Below, piece after piece: positions 8,145 through 16,117 of a stretch of 64,000 bases of DNA. This stretch comes from Fontivita pretiosa (lineage in GTDB: Bacteria; Planctomycetota; Phycisphaerae; Tepidisphaerales; Tepidisphaeraceae): NCBI RefSeq assembly GCF_050410795.1, contig NZ_CP191258.1, forward strand, positions 4,278,001-4,342,000, in the 5' to 3' direction. Position 1 is the first letter of the stretch. Every line of letters begins with the position of its first letter. The translations under genes and the position numbers were made by a program. The notes beneath the pieces are model-generated. The model did not search any database. It was not told the origin of the DNA and was given only the letters and a program-made list of their open reading frames with translations.

Positions 8145-9713
8145 ATGAGCCCACAATCCAAAGTGACCCGACGGAGGATGATCGCCTCCGGAACAGCAAC
8201 GATCGCTGGCGGTGCGGCGCTGTTGCATCGGCTGGCGGAGTCAGAGCTGCGCGCCCAGGATGCCGGGGCGCGCACTCAGCCACGGCCCAGGTCCACACTC
8301 GTCCAAGGCACGCTCTACTCGGAAACGCATTGGGATCGCCCCGGCGAGCCCGGACGCGACTACAACCCCGTGATCACGCCCAACGGCTGGACGCTGCCGT
8401 TCAAGGTCGTCGACGGGGTTAAGGTCTTTCACCTGGTCGCCGAGGAAGTCGAGCACGAGTTTGCCCCAGGGCTGCGCGCCAAATGCTGGGGCTACAACGG
8501 CGGCGTGCATGGCCCGACCATCGAGGCCGTCGAAGGCGACCGCGTGCGAATCTATGTCACCAACAACCTGCCCGCCGGGACAAGCGTTCACTGGCACGGG
8601 CTGCTGCTGCCCAATGGCATGGACGGCGTGGCGGGGCTCAATCAGAAGATCATCCGTCCCGGCCAGACATTCAGATACGAGTTCACCCTGCGCCAGCACG
8701 GAACGCACATGTATCACTCGCATCACGACGAGATGACGCAGATGGCGCTGGGTACGATGGGCCTGTTCATCATCCATCCGCGCAACCCGACCGGCCCGCG
8801 GCCCGATCGCGATTTTGCCTATCTGATCAGCGAGTGGCAGATCAAGGTCGGCACCTCTCGTCCCAATCCCAACGAGATGACTGACTTCAACGTCTTCACC
8901 TTCAACGCCAAGGTCTTCCCCGCCACCACGCCGATGGTGGCCAGGCTCGGAGATCGGGTGCGGATGCGCTTGGTGAACCTCGGGGCGATGGATCATCACC
9001 CCATCCACCTGCACGGCTACCAGTTCCGCGTGACCGAAACCGATGGCGGGCAGATCCCCGAATCAGCCCAGCAGCGCGAGACCTCCGTGCTGGTCGCGGT
9101 GGGACAATCCCGCACGATCGATTTCATCGCCGACGAGCCGGGCGACTGGGCGATGCATTGCCACATGACTCACCACGTGATGACCCAGATGGGCGATGAC
9201 TTCCCCAATATGATCGGGGTCAAGCCCGGCACGCTCGACGAAAAGGTGCGCAGGCTCCTGCCGGATTACATGACGATGGGCCAGGACGGCATGGGTGAGA
9301 TGGCCGAGCACATCGAGGCCGGGCACATGAAAGTGCCGCACAACTCCACGCCGATGATCGGCGGAATGGGGCCGTTCGACTACATCACGATGGGCGGGCT
9401 GTTCACGATCCTGAAAGTCCGGGCCGAGCTGACGGGCCAGGAAGATCCGGGGTGGTATCGGCATCCGCCCGGCACGGTTGCCAGTCTGGCATCGTCCGAT
9501 GAGCTGAGGCGTGACGGGATCGCATCGGATGCGAGCGGTGCGGCCAGGGCACCGCGAGAGGCGATCGCCTCCCATCGACTGCCGCCGCCCCTGCCTGCCA
9601 CGCAACCGAATGGCAGTGGCAGCTTTACCTGTCCGATGCACCCCGAGATCGTCTCCGACCAGCCGGGCAGATGCCCCAAGTGCGGCATGAAGCTGGTGCC
9701 AAACAGACGTTGA
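8145..9713 (+). CDS. Two-domain multicopper oxidase with C-terminal metal-binding domain
   Basis: Exported oxidase of 522 residues. A twin-arginine signal (TRRRMIASGTATIAGGAALL) indicates export in folded form. Copper motifs are HWHGLLLPNGMDG (about residue 147), HMYHSHHDEM (187), HPIHLHGYQF (285) and HCHMTHHVMTQM (about 335). Only about 95 residues separate the second and third motifs and the first domain has no HCH, so this is a two-domain enzyme with the type 1 copper in the second domain, as in small laccases. A Met-rich stretch follows, then a C-terminal heavy-metal-binding domain, CPMHPEIVSDQPGRCPKCGM. Likely role is periplasmic Cu(I) oxidation or laccase-type activity in copper tolerance. 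Confidence 0.9.
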   Translation: MSPQSKVTRRRMIASGTATIAGGAALLHRLAESELRAQDAGARTQPRPRSTLVQGTLYSETHWDRPGEPGRDYNPVITPNGWTLPFKVVDGVKVFHLVAEEVEHEFAPGLRAKCWGYNGGVHGPTIEAVEGDRVRIYVTNNLPAGTSVHWHGLLLPNGMDGVAGLNQKIIRPGQTFRYEFTLRQHGTHMYHSHHDEMTQMALGTMGLFIIHPRNPTGPRPDRDFAYLISEWQIKVGTSRPNPNEMTDFNVFTFNAKVFPATTPMVARLGDRVRMRLVNLGAMDHHPIHLHGYQFRVTETDGGQIPESAQQRETSVLVAVGQSRTIDFIADEPGDWAMHCHMTHHVMTQMGDDFPNMIGVKPGTLDEKVRRLLPDYMTMGQDGMGEMAEHIEAGHMKVPHNSTPMIGGMGPFDYITMGGLFTILKVRAELTGQEDPGWYRHPPGTVASLASSDELRRDGIASDASGAARAPREAIASHRLPPPLPATQPNGSGSFTCPMHPEIVSDQPGRCPKCGMKLVPNRR

Positions 9714-9726
9714 AGCGAGGGCGAAC

Positions 9727-10236
9727 ATGAACTGGGTTTTGCTCCATGTCCCGACCACCGATTGGTTTCCACTTGTCCTGCCCCCGCTGCACCCTGTCCT
9801 CGTGAATTTCACGGCCGCTATGATCCCCAGTTCGTTCGTCTGCGATCTTCTCGGGCGATTGCCGCATCGCGAGTCGCTGCGATCGGCGGCTTGGTGGATG
9901 ATGATGCTGGCCGTGGTCATCACGCCGTTCACCGCCGCCTCCGGTTGGTGGTGGCTGTGGCAGGACGAGCACCCCATGGATCCGACGATGCGGGTTCACG
10001 CGTGGCTGGGCACGGCCCTGGCGACGCTGCTGCTCCCCCTGGCGTGGTGGCGCGGCCGGACCCACAACTGCGGTGAGACGCCACGAGCCCTCTACCTGCT
10101 CTTGCTGGGCGCTGTCACGCTTGCCGTGGCTGTGCAGGGACACCTGGGCGGAAGCATGAGTTTCGGCGGCTCCGATCGTGAAGCGGCAGCCGAGCATGTT
10201 GCCCCGCCCGCGGACCAGCACACTTCGCACCGGTGA
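9727..10236 (+). CDS. DUF2231-type membrane protein
   Basis: Integral membrane protein of 169 residues with four predicted helices. The motif LHPVLVNFTAAMIPSSFVCD at residues 20-40 and the spacing of helices match DUF2231, a four-helix domain of unknown function often found near haem, copper or electron-transfer proteins. The His in LHPVLVNF and in HAWLGT could ligate a cofactor. It follows the multicopper oxidase by 13 bases and closes the operon. The C-terminus is hydrophilic with several His (AEHVAPPADQHTSHR). Function is not known. Confidence 0.75.
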   Translation: MNWVLLHVPTTDWFPLVLPPLHPVLVNFTAAMIPSSFVCDLLGRLPHRESLRSAAWWMMMLAVVITPFTAASGWWWLWQDEHPMDPTMRVHAWLGTALATLLLPLAWWRGRTHNCGETPRALYLLLLGAVTLAVAVQGHLGGSMSFGGSDREAAAEHVAPPADQHTSHR

Positions 10237-10267
10237 AGAACCGCAAGAGCCACCACACACGCAGCGA

Positions 10268-11629
10268 TCAGTTGAATCCTGTCAGCGGTCCCTGGGGAGT
10301 GTCAAACAGCAGCAGCGTTCCCAGCCAGATCTGAAAACCGACCGCCGCCAGCAGTAACACCGCCAGCACGACAAGCAGCCATTTCTGTCGCGGCGCCCAG
10401 CGCGTCTGCATCGCCAGCAGCAGCGGCTCGAGAACGATAACCAGGCCGCTGATCACGTGAGCCATTTGTCGGCGCTCGCCGGCGCGGGCGTTGGCCAGGA
10501 TGATCTCCTTCCACAGCACGGGAAACGACCAGTTGTCGGCGGTGCTGGCCAGCGTCCAGGCGCCTGCGGCGGCGGTGATCAGGCCGAGCAGCGCCGTCAG
10601 CACCCAGAACCGCGCCGCGGGCACTGGCGGCAGGTTCACGTCGGCCGGATCGGGCGGCGGGGGGACGGATTCCACCAGCGTGTCCGGCGTGTCGCCGCCG
10701 ATCAGCGTCGGCGGAGGACCAAGCGCCGCGGCGATGGCATCGACCTGCGTGACCGGCGGACCCTGAGTGATCTTGCGGATTGAAAGCCCCAGCGATGCCA
10801 ATGCGATCGCGATCACCGTGCCCGCAAACACCATGTGAATCTGTAGCGGCGGCAGGTAATACTCGATCTGCTGGCCGAGCCTGCGCTGCGCCCGGGCCGC
10901 GGCGCCGTCCCCGGCCACATCCGTGCTCGCCTGCGCCGTCCAAGTGTTCACCGATTCAACCACGACACTTGCCGACGCTGTGGTGGTGGGCGTGGTGGCC
11001 GGGGCGGTATCCGGTGCCGCCGGCTCGGGGGTCGGCGGCTGCGGCGATTCGGCAGGCTGCGTCTGAGCGGGCGGCTGTGGCTGGTCCTGCATCGCAGGAG
11101 CGACAGGCTGGACTGGCGCCTGCGCCTGGCCGAGCACGCCCGTGCCGTAGCGATACACCGCCTCGCCGCCGTGCCATGCGCCGGCGGATGTCAACACGAC
11201 CCCAACCAGCAACAGCACCAGCAGCGGCAGGCGCAGTTTTTCCCGCCAACGGTCCGAGCAGGCGATCCATACCACCACGGCCGTTACCGAGATGATCACG
11301 GCCCAGAGCTGATACAGTAGATGCTCGCGGAGCATCTGCCACTGCGCCGCGGAGAGCCTGGACGCGGCGGCGACCTCGTTCCAGGTTCCCCCCGCCGTGG
11401 CCGGGTCCAGGCCCATCCGGGCCACGTCCGACAGGGCGTACACCCCCGAAAGCGCCGTGGGAATTCCGCTGAACGCGCCCAGCAGGATCATCCATCGCCC
11501 GGCGGCGCGAAAGCCGTGTCTGCGCCACAGGAAGCTGAACAGTTCGATCAAAACTCCGCTGATCAGCAGGGCCAGTGGATAGTGAACCAGTGCCACGTGC
11601 AGGTTGGGATTGACGAATTCCTTTTCCAC
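10268..11629 (-). CDS. DUF2231-containing membrane protein
   Basis: Membrane protein of 453 residues, convergent with the preceding operon. The N-terminal third has the DUF2231 pattern (NLHVALVHYPLALLISGVLIEL, then four helices). A long Pro/Ala/Thr-rich linker follows, and the C-terminal half has further helices starting at IHMVFAGTVIAIALASLGL and FWVLTALLGLITAAAGAW, possibly a divergent second copy. The GTG at 11629 is chosen because AAAGGAG lies 6 bases upstream; ATG 11662 in frame has no such site. Its juxtaposition with another DUF2231 gene and a copper oxidase hints at a shared redox or metal role. Confidence 0.7.
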   Translation of the reverse strand: MEKEFVNPNLHVALVHYPLALLISGVLIELFSFLWRRHGFRAAGRWMILLGAFSGIPTALSGVYALSDVARMGLDPATAGGTWNEVAAASRLSAAQWQMLREHLLYQLWAVIISVTAVVVWIACSDRWREKLRLPLLVLLLVGVVLTSAGAWHGGEAVYRYGTGVLGQAQAPVQPVAPAMQDQPQPPAQTQPAESPQPPTPEPAAPDTAPATTPTTTASASVVVESVNTWTAQASTDVAGDGAAARAQRRLGQQIEYYLPPLQIHMVFAGTVIAIALASLGLSIRKITQGPPVTQVDAIAAALGPPPTLIGGDTPDTLVESVPPPPDPADVNLPPVPAARFWVLTALLGLITAAAGAWTLASTADNWSFPVLWKEIILANARAGERRQMAHVISGLVIVLEPLLLAMQTRWAPRQKWLLVVLAVLLLAAVGFQIWLGTLLLFDTPQGPLTGFN

Positions 11630-11738
11630 GCGAAGCTCCTTTGCGGCATGCAACGTCGCCATTATGCGCCCAGGCCGCTGCGCCGTATAGGCATACGCTG
11701 CAAGCGCACAATTGCTGCACAACATGCCCGTGCGGATG

Positions 11739-12500
11739 TTACAGCGTGTTGGTCTGATCCAGAGCGCCGAAACGACGGTGGCGGGAGGCGAACGAGCGGA
11801 TCGCCTCGTGAAGGTCCTTTTCCGTGAAGTCCGGCCAGAGCACGTTGCTCACGTACAGCTCGGCGTAGCTGATCTGCCAGAGCAGGTAGTTGCTGATGCG
11901 CATTTCGCCGGCGGTGCGGATGAGCAGGTCGGGGTCGGGCATGCCGGCGGTGTAAAGATGGGATGAGACGGTCTGCTCATCGATCTGCCGTGGGTCGAGT
12001 TGTCCGCGTCGGACCTGCTCGGCGATGGCGCGAACCGCATCCACGATCTCGGCGCGGCTGCCGTAGTTCAGCGCCAGCACCAGCGTCAGCCCCGTGTTGT
12101 TTTTTGTCTGCTCCAGCGTGATGTTGACCTCGTCCAGCACCGGCTGGGGCAGATTGTCCAGCCGTCCGATCTGCTGGAAGCGGATGTTGTTCTCCATCAT
12201 CGTGGCACGTTCGGCGCGCAGATAGTCGATGTACATCTGCATCAGGAACGTGACCTCCGTGGCCGGGCGTTTCCAGTTCTCCAGGCTGAACGAGTAGAGC
12301 GTGAGGAAATCCGGCCTGCCGCGGTGCTTGCGCAGGCGAGCACACTCGGTGACCACGGCGCGTACCGTCCTGGCGCCCTGCTGATGTCCGCGGACGCGTT
12401 CCAGACCGCGGCGAACCGCCCACCTCCCGTTGCCGTCCATGATGATGGCGATGTGACGGGGAAGCCGTTCGGCGGCGATGTCGCTGAGCAGATCCATCAC
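11739..12500 (-). CDS. uppS: Isoprenyl transferase (undecaprenyl diphosphate synthase)
   Basis: cis-Prenyltransferase of 253 residues that condenses isopentenyl diphosphates onto farnesyl diphosphate to make the C55 lipid carrier for cell-envelope glycans. Family motifs are HIAIIMDGNGRWA (catalytic Asp and phosphate-binding loop), TLYSFSLENWKRP, and DLLIRTAGEMRISNYLLWQ followed by SYAELYVSNVLWPDF. Length is normal. The first codon is GTG 12500, with ATG at 12497 directly after; GGGA is 8 bases upstream of the GTG. It lies 70 bases downstream of cimA on the same strand and may be cotranscribed with it. Confidence 0.95.
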   Translation of the reverse strand: MMDLLSDIAAERLPRHIAIIMDGNGRWAVRRGLERVRGHQQGARTVRAVVTECARLRKHRGRPDFLTLYSFSLENWKRPATEVTFLMQMYIDYLRAERATMMENNIRFQQIGRLDNLPQPVLDEVNITLEQTKNNTGLTLVLALNYGSRAEIVDAVRAIAEQVRRGQLDPRQIDEQTVSSHLYTAGMPDPDLLIRTAGEMRISNYLLWQISYAELYVSNVLWPDFTEKDLHEAIRSFASRHRRFGALDQTNTL

Positions 12501-12570
12501 GAATCATTCCCGGCAACAGGGCACTGGTGGGCGCGACGGTTGCGCTGGTTCATGCAATCCCGGCAGATGC

Positions 12571-14199
12571 TCAACGTTGCTGCGCCTCCTCGACGTGGAT
12601 CAGGTGATACTCGAAGGCGTCCACCAGCGCCTGCCAGCTTGCATCGATGATATTCTGGCTGACGCCGATGGTGCCGAAGACTTCCCTGGTTCCGTCGCCG
12701 GTGTCACGACGGCACTCGATGATGACGCGCACCGCTGCCGACGTTTCATCCTTCGAGTTGATCACGCGCACCTTGTAATCGATCAAGTGCACGCCATCAA
12801 TCTGCGGATAGCGGCCCTTCAGCGCCCGCCGCAACGCCGCATCCAGCGCCGCGACCGGGCCGTCGCCCTCGGCGACGCGATGCTCCACCTGCTCGCCATC
12901 CAGCCGGATTTTCACCGTCGCCTCGGCCACCGGCGTGCCGGAATTCATCTTCAGCACGATGACGCGGTAATGCTCCAGATCGAAGAACTTGCGGTGCCGT
13001 CCGATCTCCTTGCGCACGAGCAGCTCGAAGCTGGCCTCGGCGGCCTCGAACTGATAGCCCGCATTTTCCAGATCCTGTACTTTGATCAGTACCCGTCGCA
13101 GGGTTTCGCGGTCGTTCTGGAGATTGAATTTCGCGCCGGCCTTGGTGGCGATGTTGGACACGCCGCTGAGCTCGCTGATGAGGATGCGTCGTGTGTTGCC
13201 GACGGCCTGCGGCGGGACGTGCTCGTAGGTGCTGGTGTCCTTCTGCACCGCGTGCACGTGCATCCCCCCCTTGTGGGCGAAGGCGCTGGCGCCGACGTAG
13301 GGCTGGCCGTTGACCAGATTCATATTGGCGGTTTCGTAGACGTAGCGGCTGACTTCGGTCAGGTGCTTGAGCGTGCCCGGGCGCAGGCACTCGAAGTTGT
13401 ATTTGAGCTGAAGGTTGGCCACCAGCGTGGTCAGGTCCATATTTCCGCAGCGTTCGCCCACGCCGTTGATCGTTCCCTGGGCGTGGGATGCGCCGGCGCG
13501 GATGGCCGCCAGCGCGTTGGCCACCGCCACCCCTGAATCATTGTGCGTGTGGATGCCGATCGTGACGCTGGTGTGTCTTTTGACGAACTCGACGGCCTCG
13601 GCGATCAGCTCGGGCATGCTCCCGCCGTTGGTATCGCACAGGCACAGCACGCCAGCGCCGGCCTCCTGCGCCGCCAGCACCGTCCGCAGCGCGTACTCGC
13701 GGTTGGCGCGGAAGCTGTCGAAGAAATGCTCGGCGTCGTAGATCACGTCGCGCCCGGCCTGTCGCATCAGGCGCACCGAGTCGCCGATCATTTTCAGGTT
13801 CTCTTCAGGGCTGACGCCCAGGACTCTGGTGGCCTGAAACTCGGAGGATTTTCCGACGATCGTGACCACGGGGGTCTGGGCATCGAGCAGTGCGCGCTGG
13901 CCGGGGTCGTCTTCGGCACGGATGCCGCGTCGGCGGGTCATGCCGAAAGCGGCGATGCGGGCATGTTTCAGCTTCAACCCGCGTGCTTCCCTGAAAAACG
14001 CCTCGTCCTTGGGGTTGGAGATGGGAAAGCCGCCCTCGATGTAATCCACGCCCAGCTCGTCAAGTTTTCTGGCGATCGCGAGCTTGTCCTCCAGCGATAG
14101 GTTGAATCCTTCGCCCTGCGTGCCATCGCGCAGCGTCGTGTCATAGATTTCGATTCGCCGCGAAGCTCGCGCAGGCGTTGTCGTGTTTGACGTAGTCAT
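12571..14199 (-). CDS. cimA: Citramalate synthase
   Basis: Enzyme of 542 residues of the DRE-TIM metallolyase family. It condenses acetyl-CoA with pyruvate to (R)-citramalate, the entry to threonine-independent isoleucine synthesis. Metal and substrate motifs are YDTTLRDGTQGEGFNLSLEDK, the IHTHNDSGVAVANALAAI His-x-His element and GTINGVGERCGNMDL. The C-terminal LeuA allosteric-type domain is present (DYKVRVINSKDETSAAVRV). The sequence pattern (EGGFPISNPKDEAFF) is of the CimA branch rather than LeuA. ATG 14199 is chosen; the frame is open to 14286 but that part overlaps the terminator hairpin. A regulatory leader lies upstream. Confidence 0.88.
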   Translation of the reverse strand: MTTSNTTTPARASRRIEIYDTTLRDGTQGEGFNLSLEDKLAIARKLDELGVDYIEGGFPISNPKDEAFFREARGLKLKHARIAAFGMTRRRGIRAEDDPGQRALLDAQTPVVTIVGKSSEFQATRVLGVSPEENLKMIGDSVRLMRQAGRDVIYDAEHFFDSFRANREYALRTVLAAQEAGAGVLCLCDTNGGSMPELIAEAVEFVKRHTSVTIGIHTHNDSGVAVANALAAIRAGASHAQGTINGVGERCGNMDLTTLVANLQLKYNFECLRPGTLKHLTEVSRYVYETANMNLVNGQPYVGASAFAHKGGMHVHAVQKDTSTYEHVPPQAVGNTRRILISELSGVSNIATKAGAKFNLQNDRETLRRVLIKVQDLENAGYQFEAAEASFELLVRKEIGRHRKFFDLEHYRVIVLKMNSGTPVAEATVKIRLDGEQVEHRVAEGDGPVAALDAALRRALKGRYPQIDGVHLIDYKVRVINSKDETSAAVRVIIECRRDTGDGTREVFGTIGVSQNIIDASWQALVDAFEYHLIHVEEAQQR

Positions 14200-14252
14200 G
14201 TTCTTCTTCGACGTTCGATTGTCGCTGCTTTCCGCTGCCCGTCGGACAAACG

Positions 14253-14279
14253 AAAACGCCCTGCCTTGGCGGCAGGGCG
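14253..14279 (-). terminator. Attenuator terminator before cimA
   Basis: On the minus strand, a perfect 9-base-pair stem (CGCCCTGCC / GGCAGGGCG, + positions 14271-14279 and 14257-14265) with a 5-base loop is followed at once by TTTT-CG-TTTG. It lies between the leader peptide stop and the cimA start, so it can end transcription before cimA. Confidence 0.8.
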
Positions 14280-14307
14280 GGATCATACTCGATCGTGCGC
14301 AATCGCC

Positions 14308-14406
14308 CTAGCCGCCGGCCATGCCGGTGGTAATGCGGATCGGGGCAATGCCCGGGGCGATTGGCGGGAGTTTGTCCAACTCGATGAACCGCATCAGGCC
14401 AATCAT
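14308..14406 (-). CDS. Leader peptide of the cimA attenuator
   Basis: Short frame of 32 codons upstream of the terminator. The second half reads PPIAPGIAPIRITTGMAGG, with four Ile codons in ten (positions 16, 20, 23, 25; six Ile in all), matching the end product of the CimA pathway. The stop TAG lies inside region 2 of the attenuator, and the last Ile codon is about 15 bases before region 2, so a ribosome stalled for Ile-tRNA would cover region 1 but leave region 2 free. The start could be ATG 14406 or ATG 14394; neither has a clear Shine-Dalgarno sequence. Translation is inferred. Confidence 0.65.
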   Translation of the reverse strand: MIGLMRFIELDKLPPIAPGIAPIRITTGMAGG

Positions 14407-14527
14407 ATATCGCACGATCGCCCGATCGTCAACAGCGGCGGGAGCCGCGCATCTCCGATTCTTCGGCCAGTGTGCCTTGGGAGTGGATTGCTCGGGTCGG
14501 CTCCTGGTCGTTAGGATCCCCGATCCG

Positions 14528-15262
14528 ATGAGCAGCGCGATTCTGCGGACACAAAACCTGCATCGGATCCTGGGCACACAGGACGCGGCCACTCACATTC
14601 TCAAGGGGGTGAACATCACGATCCACCGCAACGAGTACGTGTCGATCGTCGGGGCAAGCGGGTCGGGAAAGAGCACGCTGCTGTATCTGCTGGGCGGGTT
14701 GGATCGACCCAGCCAGCGCGACATCGATGGTCGCGAGTTCGATCCGCCCAGCCGCGTGTTTATCGACGGGCAGGACACGATGCAGTTGAATGATGTGGAG
14801 CTGGCCGCATTGCGGAATCGGAAGATCGGGTTCGTCTTTCAGTTTCACTACCTGCTCAAGGAGTTCACGGCTCAGGAGAACGTGGCGTTGCCGATGTTCA
14901 AGCTGGGAGAGCTTTCCAGGCCGCAGGCGATGCAGCGCGCCGCGGAGCTGCTCAAGCGGCTGGGGCTGGAATCGAAGCTGCGTCGGCGGGCCAATCGCCT
15001 GAGCGGCGGGGAGCAGCAGCGGGTGGCGATTGCCAGGGCGCTGGCCAACGAGCCGGCGGTCGTGCTCGCCGACGAACCGACGGGGAACCTGGACCGCAAA
15101 AACGGCGAGCTGGTCGCCGAGATCTTCGACGACCTGGCGGCGCGCGGGCAGACGATCGTGATCGTCACGCACGACATGCACATCGCGCAACGGGCGAAAA
15201 GGCTGGTGAAGATGGAGGACGGGAACATTGTCAATGATGAGCTTGTCACAATGACAACGTGA
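14528..15262 (+). CDS. ABC transporter ATP-binding protein, LolD-like
   Basis: ATPase of 244 residues with Walker A GASGSGKSTLLYLLGG (near residue 41), Q-loop FVFQFHYLLKEFTAQENV, signature LSGGEQQRVAIARAL (near 158), Walker B AVVLADEPTG and the switch His in VIVTHDMHIA. The pattern QFHYLLKEFTAQENVALP is that of LolD/MacB-type ATPases working with FtsX-fold permeases, for example in lipoprotein release. No permease gene is next to it: a methyltransferase gene converges from the other side. The Walker A to Q-loop segment carries a short insertion (PSQRDIDGREFDPPSRVF). The start ATG 14528 lacks a strong ribosome-binding site. Confidence 0.88.
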   Translation: MSSAILRTQNLHRILGTQDAATHILKGVNITIHRNEYVSIVGASGSGKSTLLYLLGGLDRPSQRDIDGREFDPPSRVFIDGQDTMQLNDVELAALRNRKIGFVFQFHYLLKEFTAQENVALPMFKLGELSRPQAMQRAAELLKRLGLESKLRRRANRLSGGEQQRVAIARALANEPAVVLADEPTGNLDRKNGELVAEIFDDLAARGQTIVIVTHDMHIAQRAKRLVKMEDGNIVNDELVTMTT

Positions 15263-15280
15263 TGAGCGCTTCGCAGCTTG

Positions 15281-16015
15281 TCACCTTGTCATCCGTTGCC
15301 GTGCGGCCTCGGCTATCACGATGGCGGCGGCATGGGAGAGGGAAAGGGAGCTGGGCTGCGGTCTGCAGGGGATGGAAACGAACAGATCGCAGATCTCGCG
15401 CACGGCACCGGACAGGCCCCGCTTTTCGCCGCCCAGTGCCAGGATTGTCGGACCTGTCAGGTCGGTGTCGTAGATGCTGCGCCTGGCGCCCGGTACGCAG
15501 CCGACGATCCGCAGCCCGCGGCGTTGAAGCTGCCGCAGCGGCGCGATGTCGTCGATCTGCACCAGCGGCAGCCGCTCGTAGGCTCCTGAAGATGGTCTGG
15601 CGACTTCGACCGGGTCAAAGTCCCACAGATGTTTCTTGATCAGCACGGCGTGCACGCCCATCGCGTCGGCCGTCCGAAGCACAAAACCAAGGTTGCGCGC
15701 ATCATCGATGCCTTCCAGCAGCAGCAGTAAAGGCGGCTGGTCCAGGTTGTCCAGCAGGTGCATGAGCTGGTCGATGGTGGTTCGCGGCTTGGGCCAGGCC
15801 ACCGCGATCACCCCGCCGTGGGATGCGCCATGGGCGAGTGCGTCGAGCTCGGCCGGATCGACGAAGCGTACTGGCACGTTCAGTTCGCGTGCCAGATCGA
15901 GGATTTCCCGGATGCTTTGCTCGTGGATGCCGTGGCGCAGGAGGATCACGTCGATCTTCCGCTGCCTGGCCCGCAGCGCCGCCAGCACCGACTGTCTCCC
16001 TTCGAGGTATTCCAT
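15281..16015 (-). CDS. TrmH/SpoU-family rRNA 2'-O-methyltransferase (RlmB-like)
   Basis: SPOUT-fold methyltransferase of 244 residues that transfers a methyl group from S-adenosylmethionine to a ribose 2'-OH in rRNA or tRNA. An N-terminal substrate-binding domain (EYLEGRQSVLAALRARQRKI) is followed by the three SpoU motifs: LLEGIDDARNLGFVLRTADA, LALGGEKRGLSG and IPCRPQPSSLSLSHAAAIVI. The last normally reads SLNVSVA; here Asn is replaced (SLSLSHA), which may affect activity. The start ATG 16015 gives the usual G-R-x-x-V beginning; ATG 16033 is an alternative. The frame is open further upstream but reads as non-protein. Confidence 0.85.
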   Translation of the reverse strand: MEYLEGRQSVLAALRARQRKIDVILLRHGIHEQSIREILDLARELNVPVRFVDPAELDALAHGASHGGVIAVAWPKPRTTIDQLMHLLDNLDQPPLLLLLEGIDDARNLGFVLRTADAMGVHAVLIKKHLWDFDPVEVARPSSGAYERLPLVQIDDIAPLRQLQRRGLRIVGCVPGARRSIYDTDLTGPTILALGGEKRGLSGAVREICDLFVSIPCRPQPSSLSLSHAAAIVIAEAARQRMTR

Positions 16016-16117
16016 CCTGGAGCGCGATTGTAACATCAATGCCGAAGGCAGAAGCTGACAGATGATTCGGCCAAGAACGGCACGAAGCCATGGCGCGCGG
16101 GGCGCGAGAAAGCGAAG

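Larger units (their letters stand above)
14253..14420 (-). promoter_or_regulatory. Ribosome-mediated transcription attenuator of cimA
   Basis: Mutually exclusive helices can be read on the minus strand. Region 1 (14355-14363) pairs over 9 bases with the 3' part of region 2 (14300-14308). Region 2 (14304-14316, GGCGGCTAGGGCG) pairs with region 3 (14268-14279, CGCCCTGCCGCC) over 12 bases with one bulged U, forming an antiterminator. Regions 3 and 4 form the terminator. An outer 10-base-pair helix joins 14411-14420 to 14290-14299. Region 1 overlaps an Ile codon of the leader peptide and region 2 overlaps its stop, the classical geometry of amino-acid attenuation. Confidence 0.78.
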
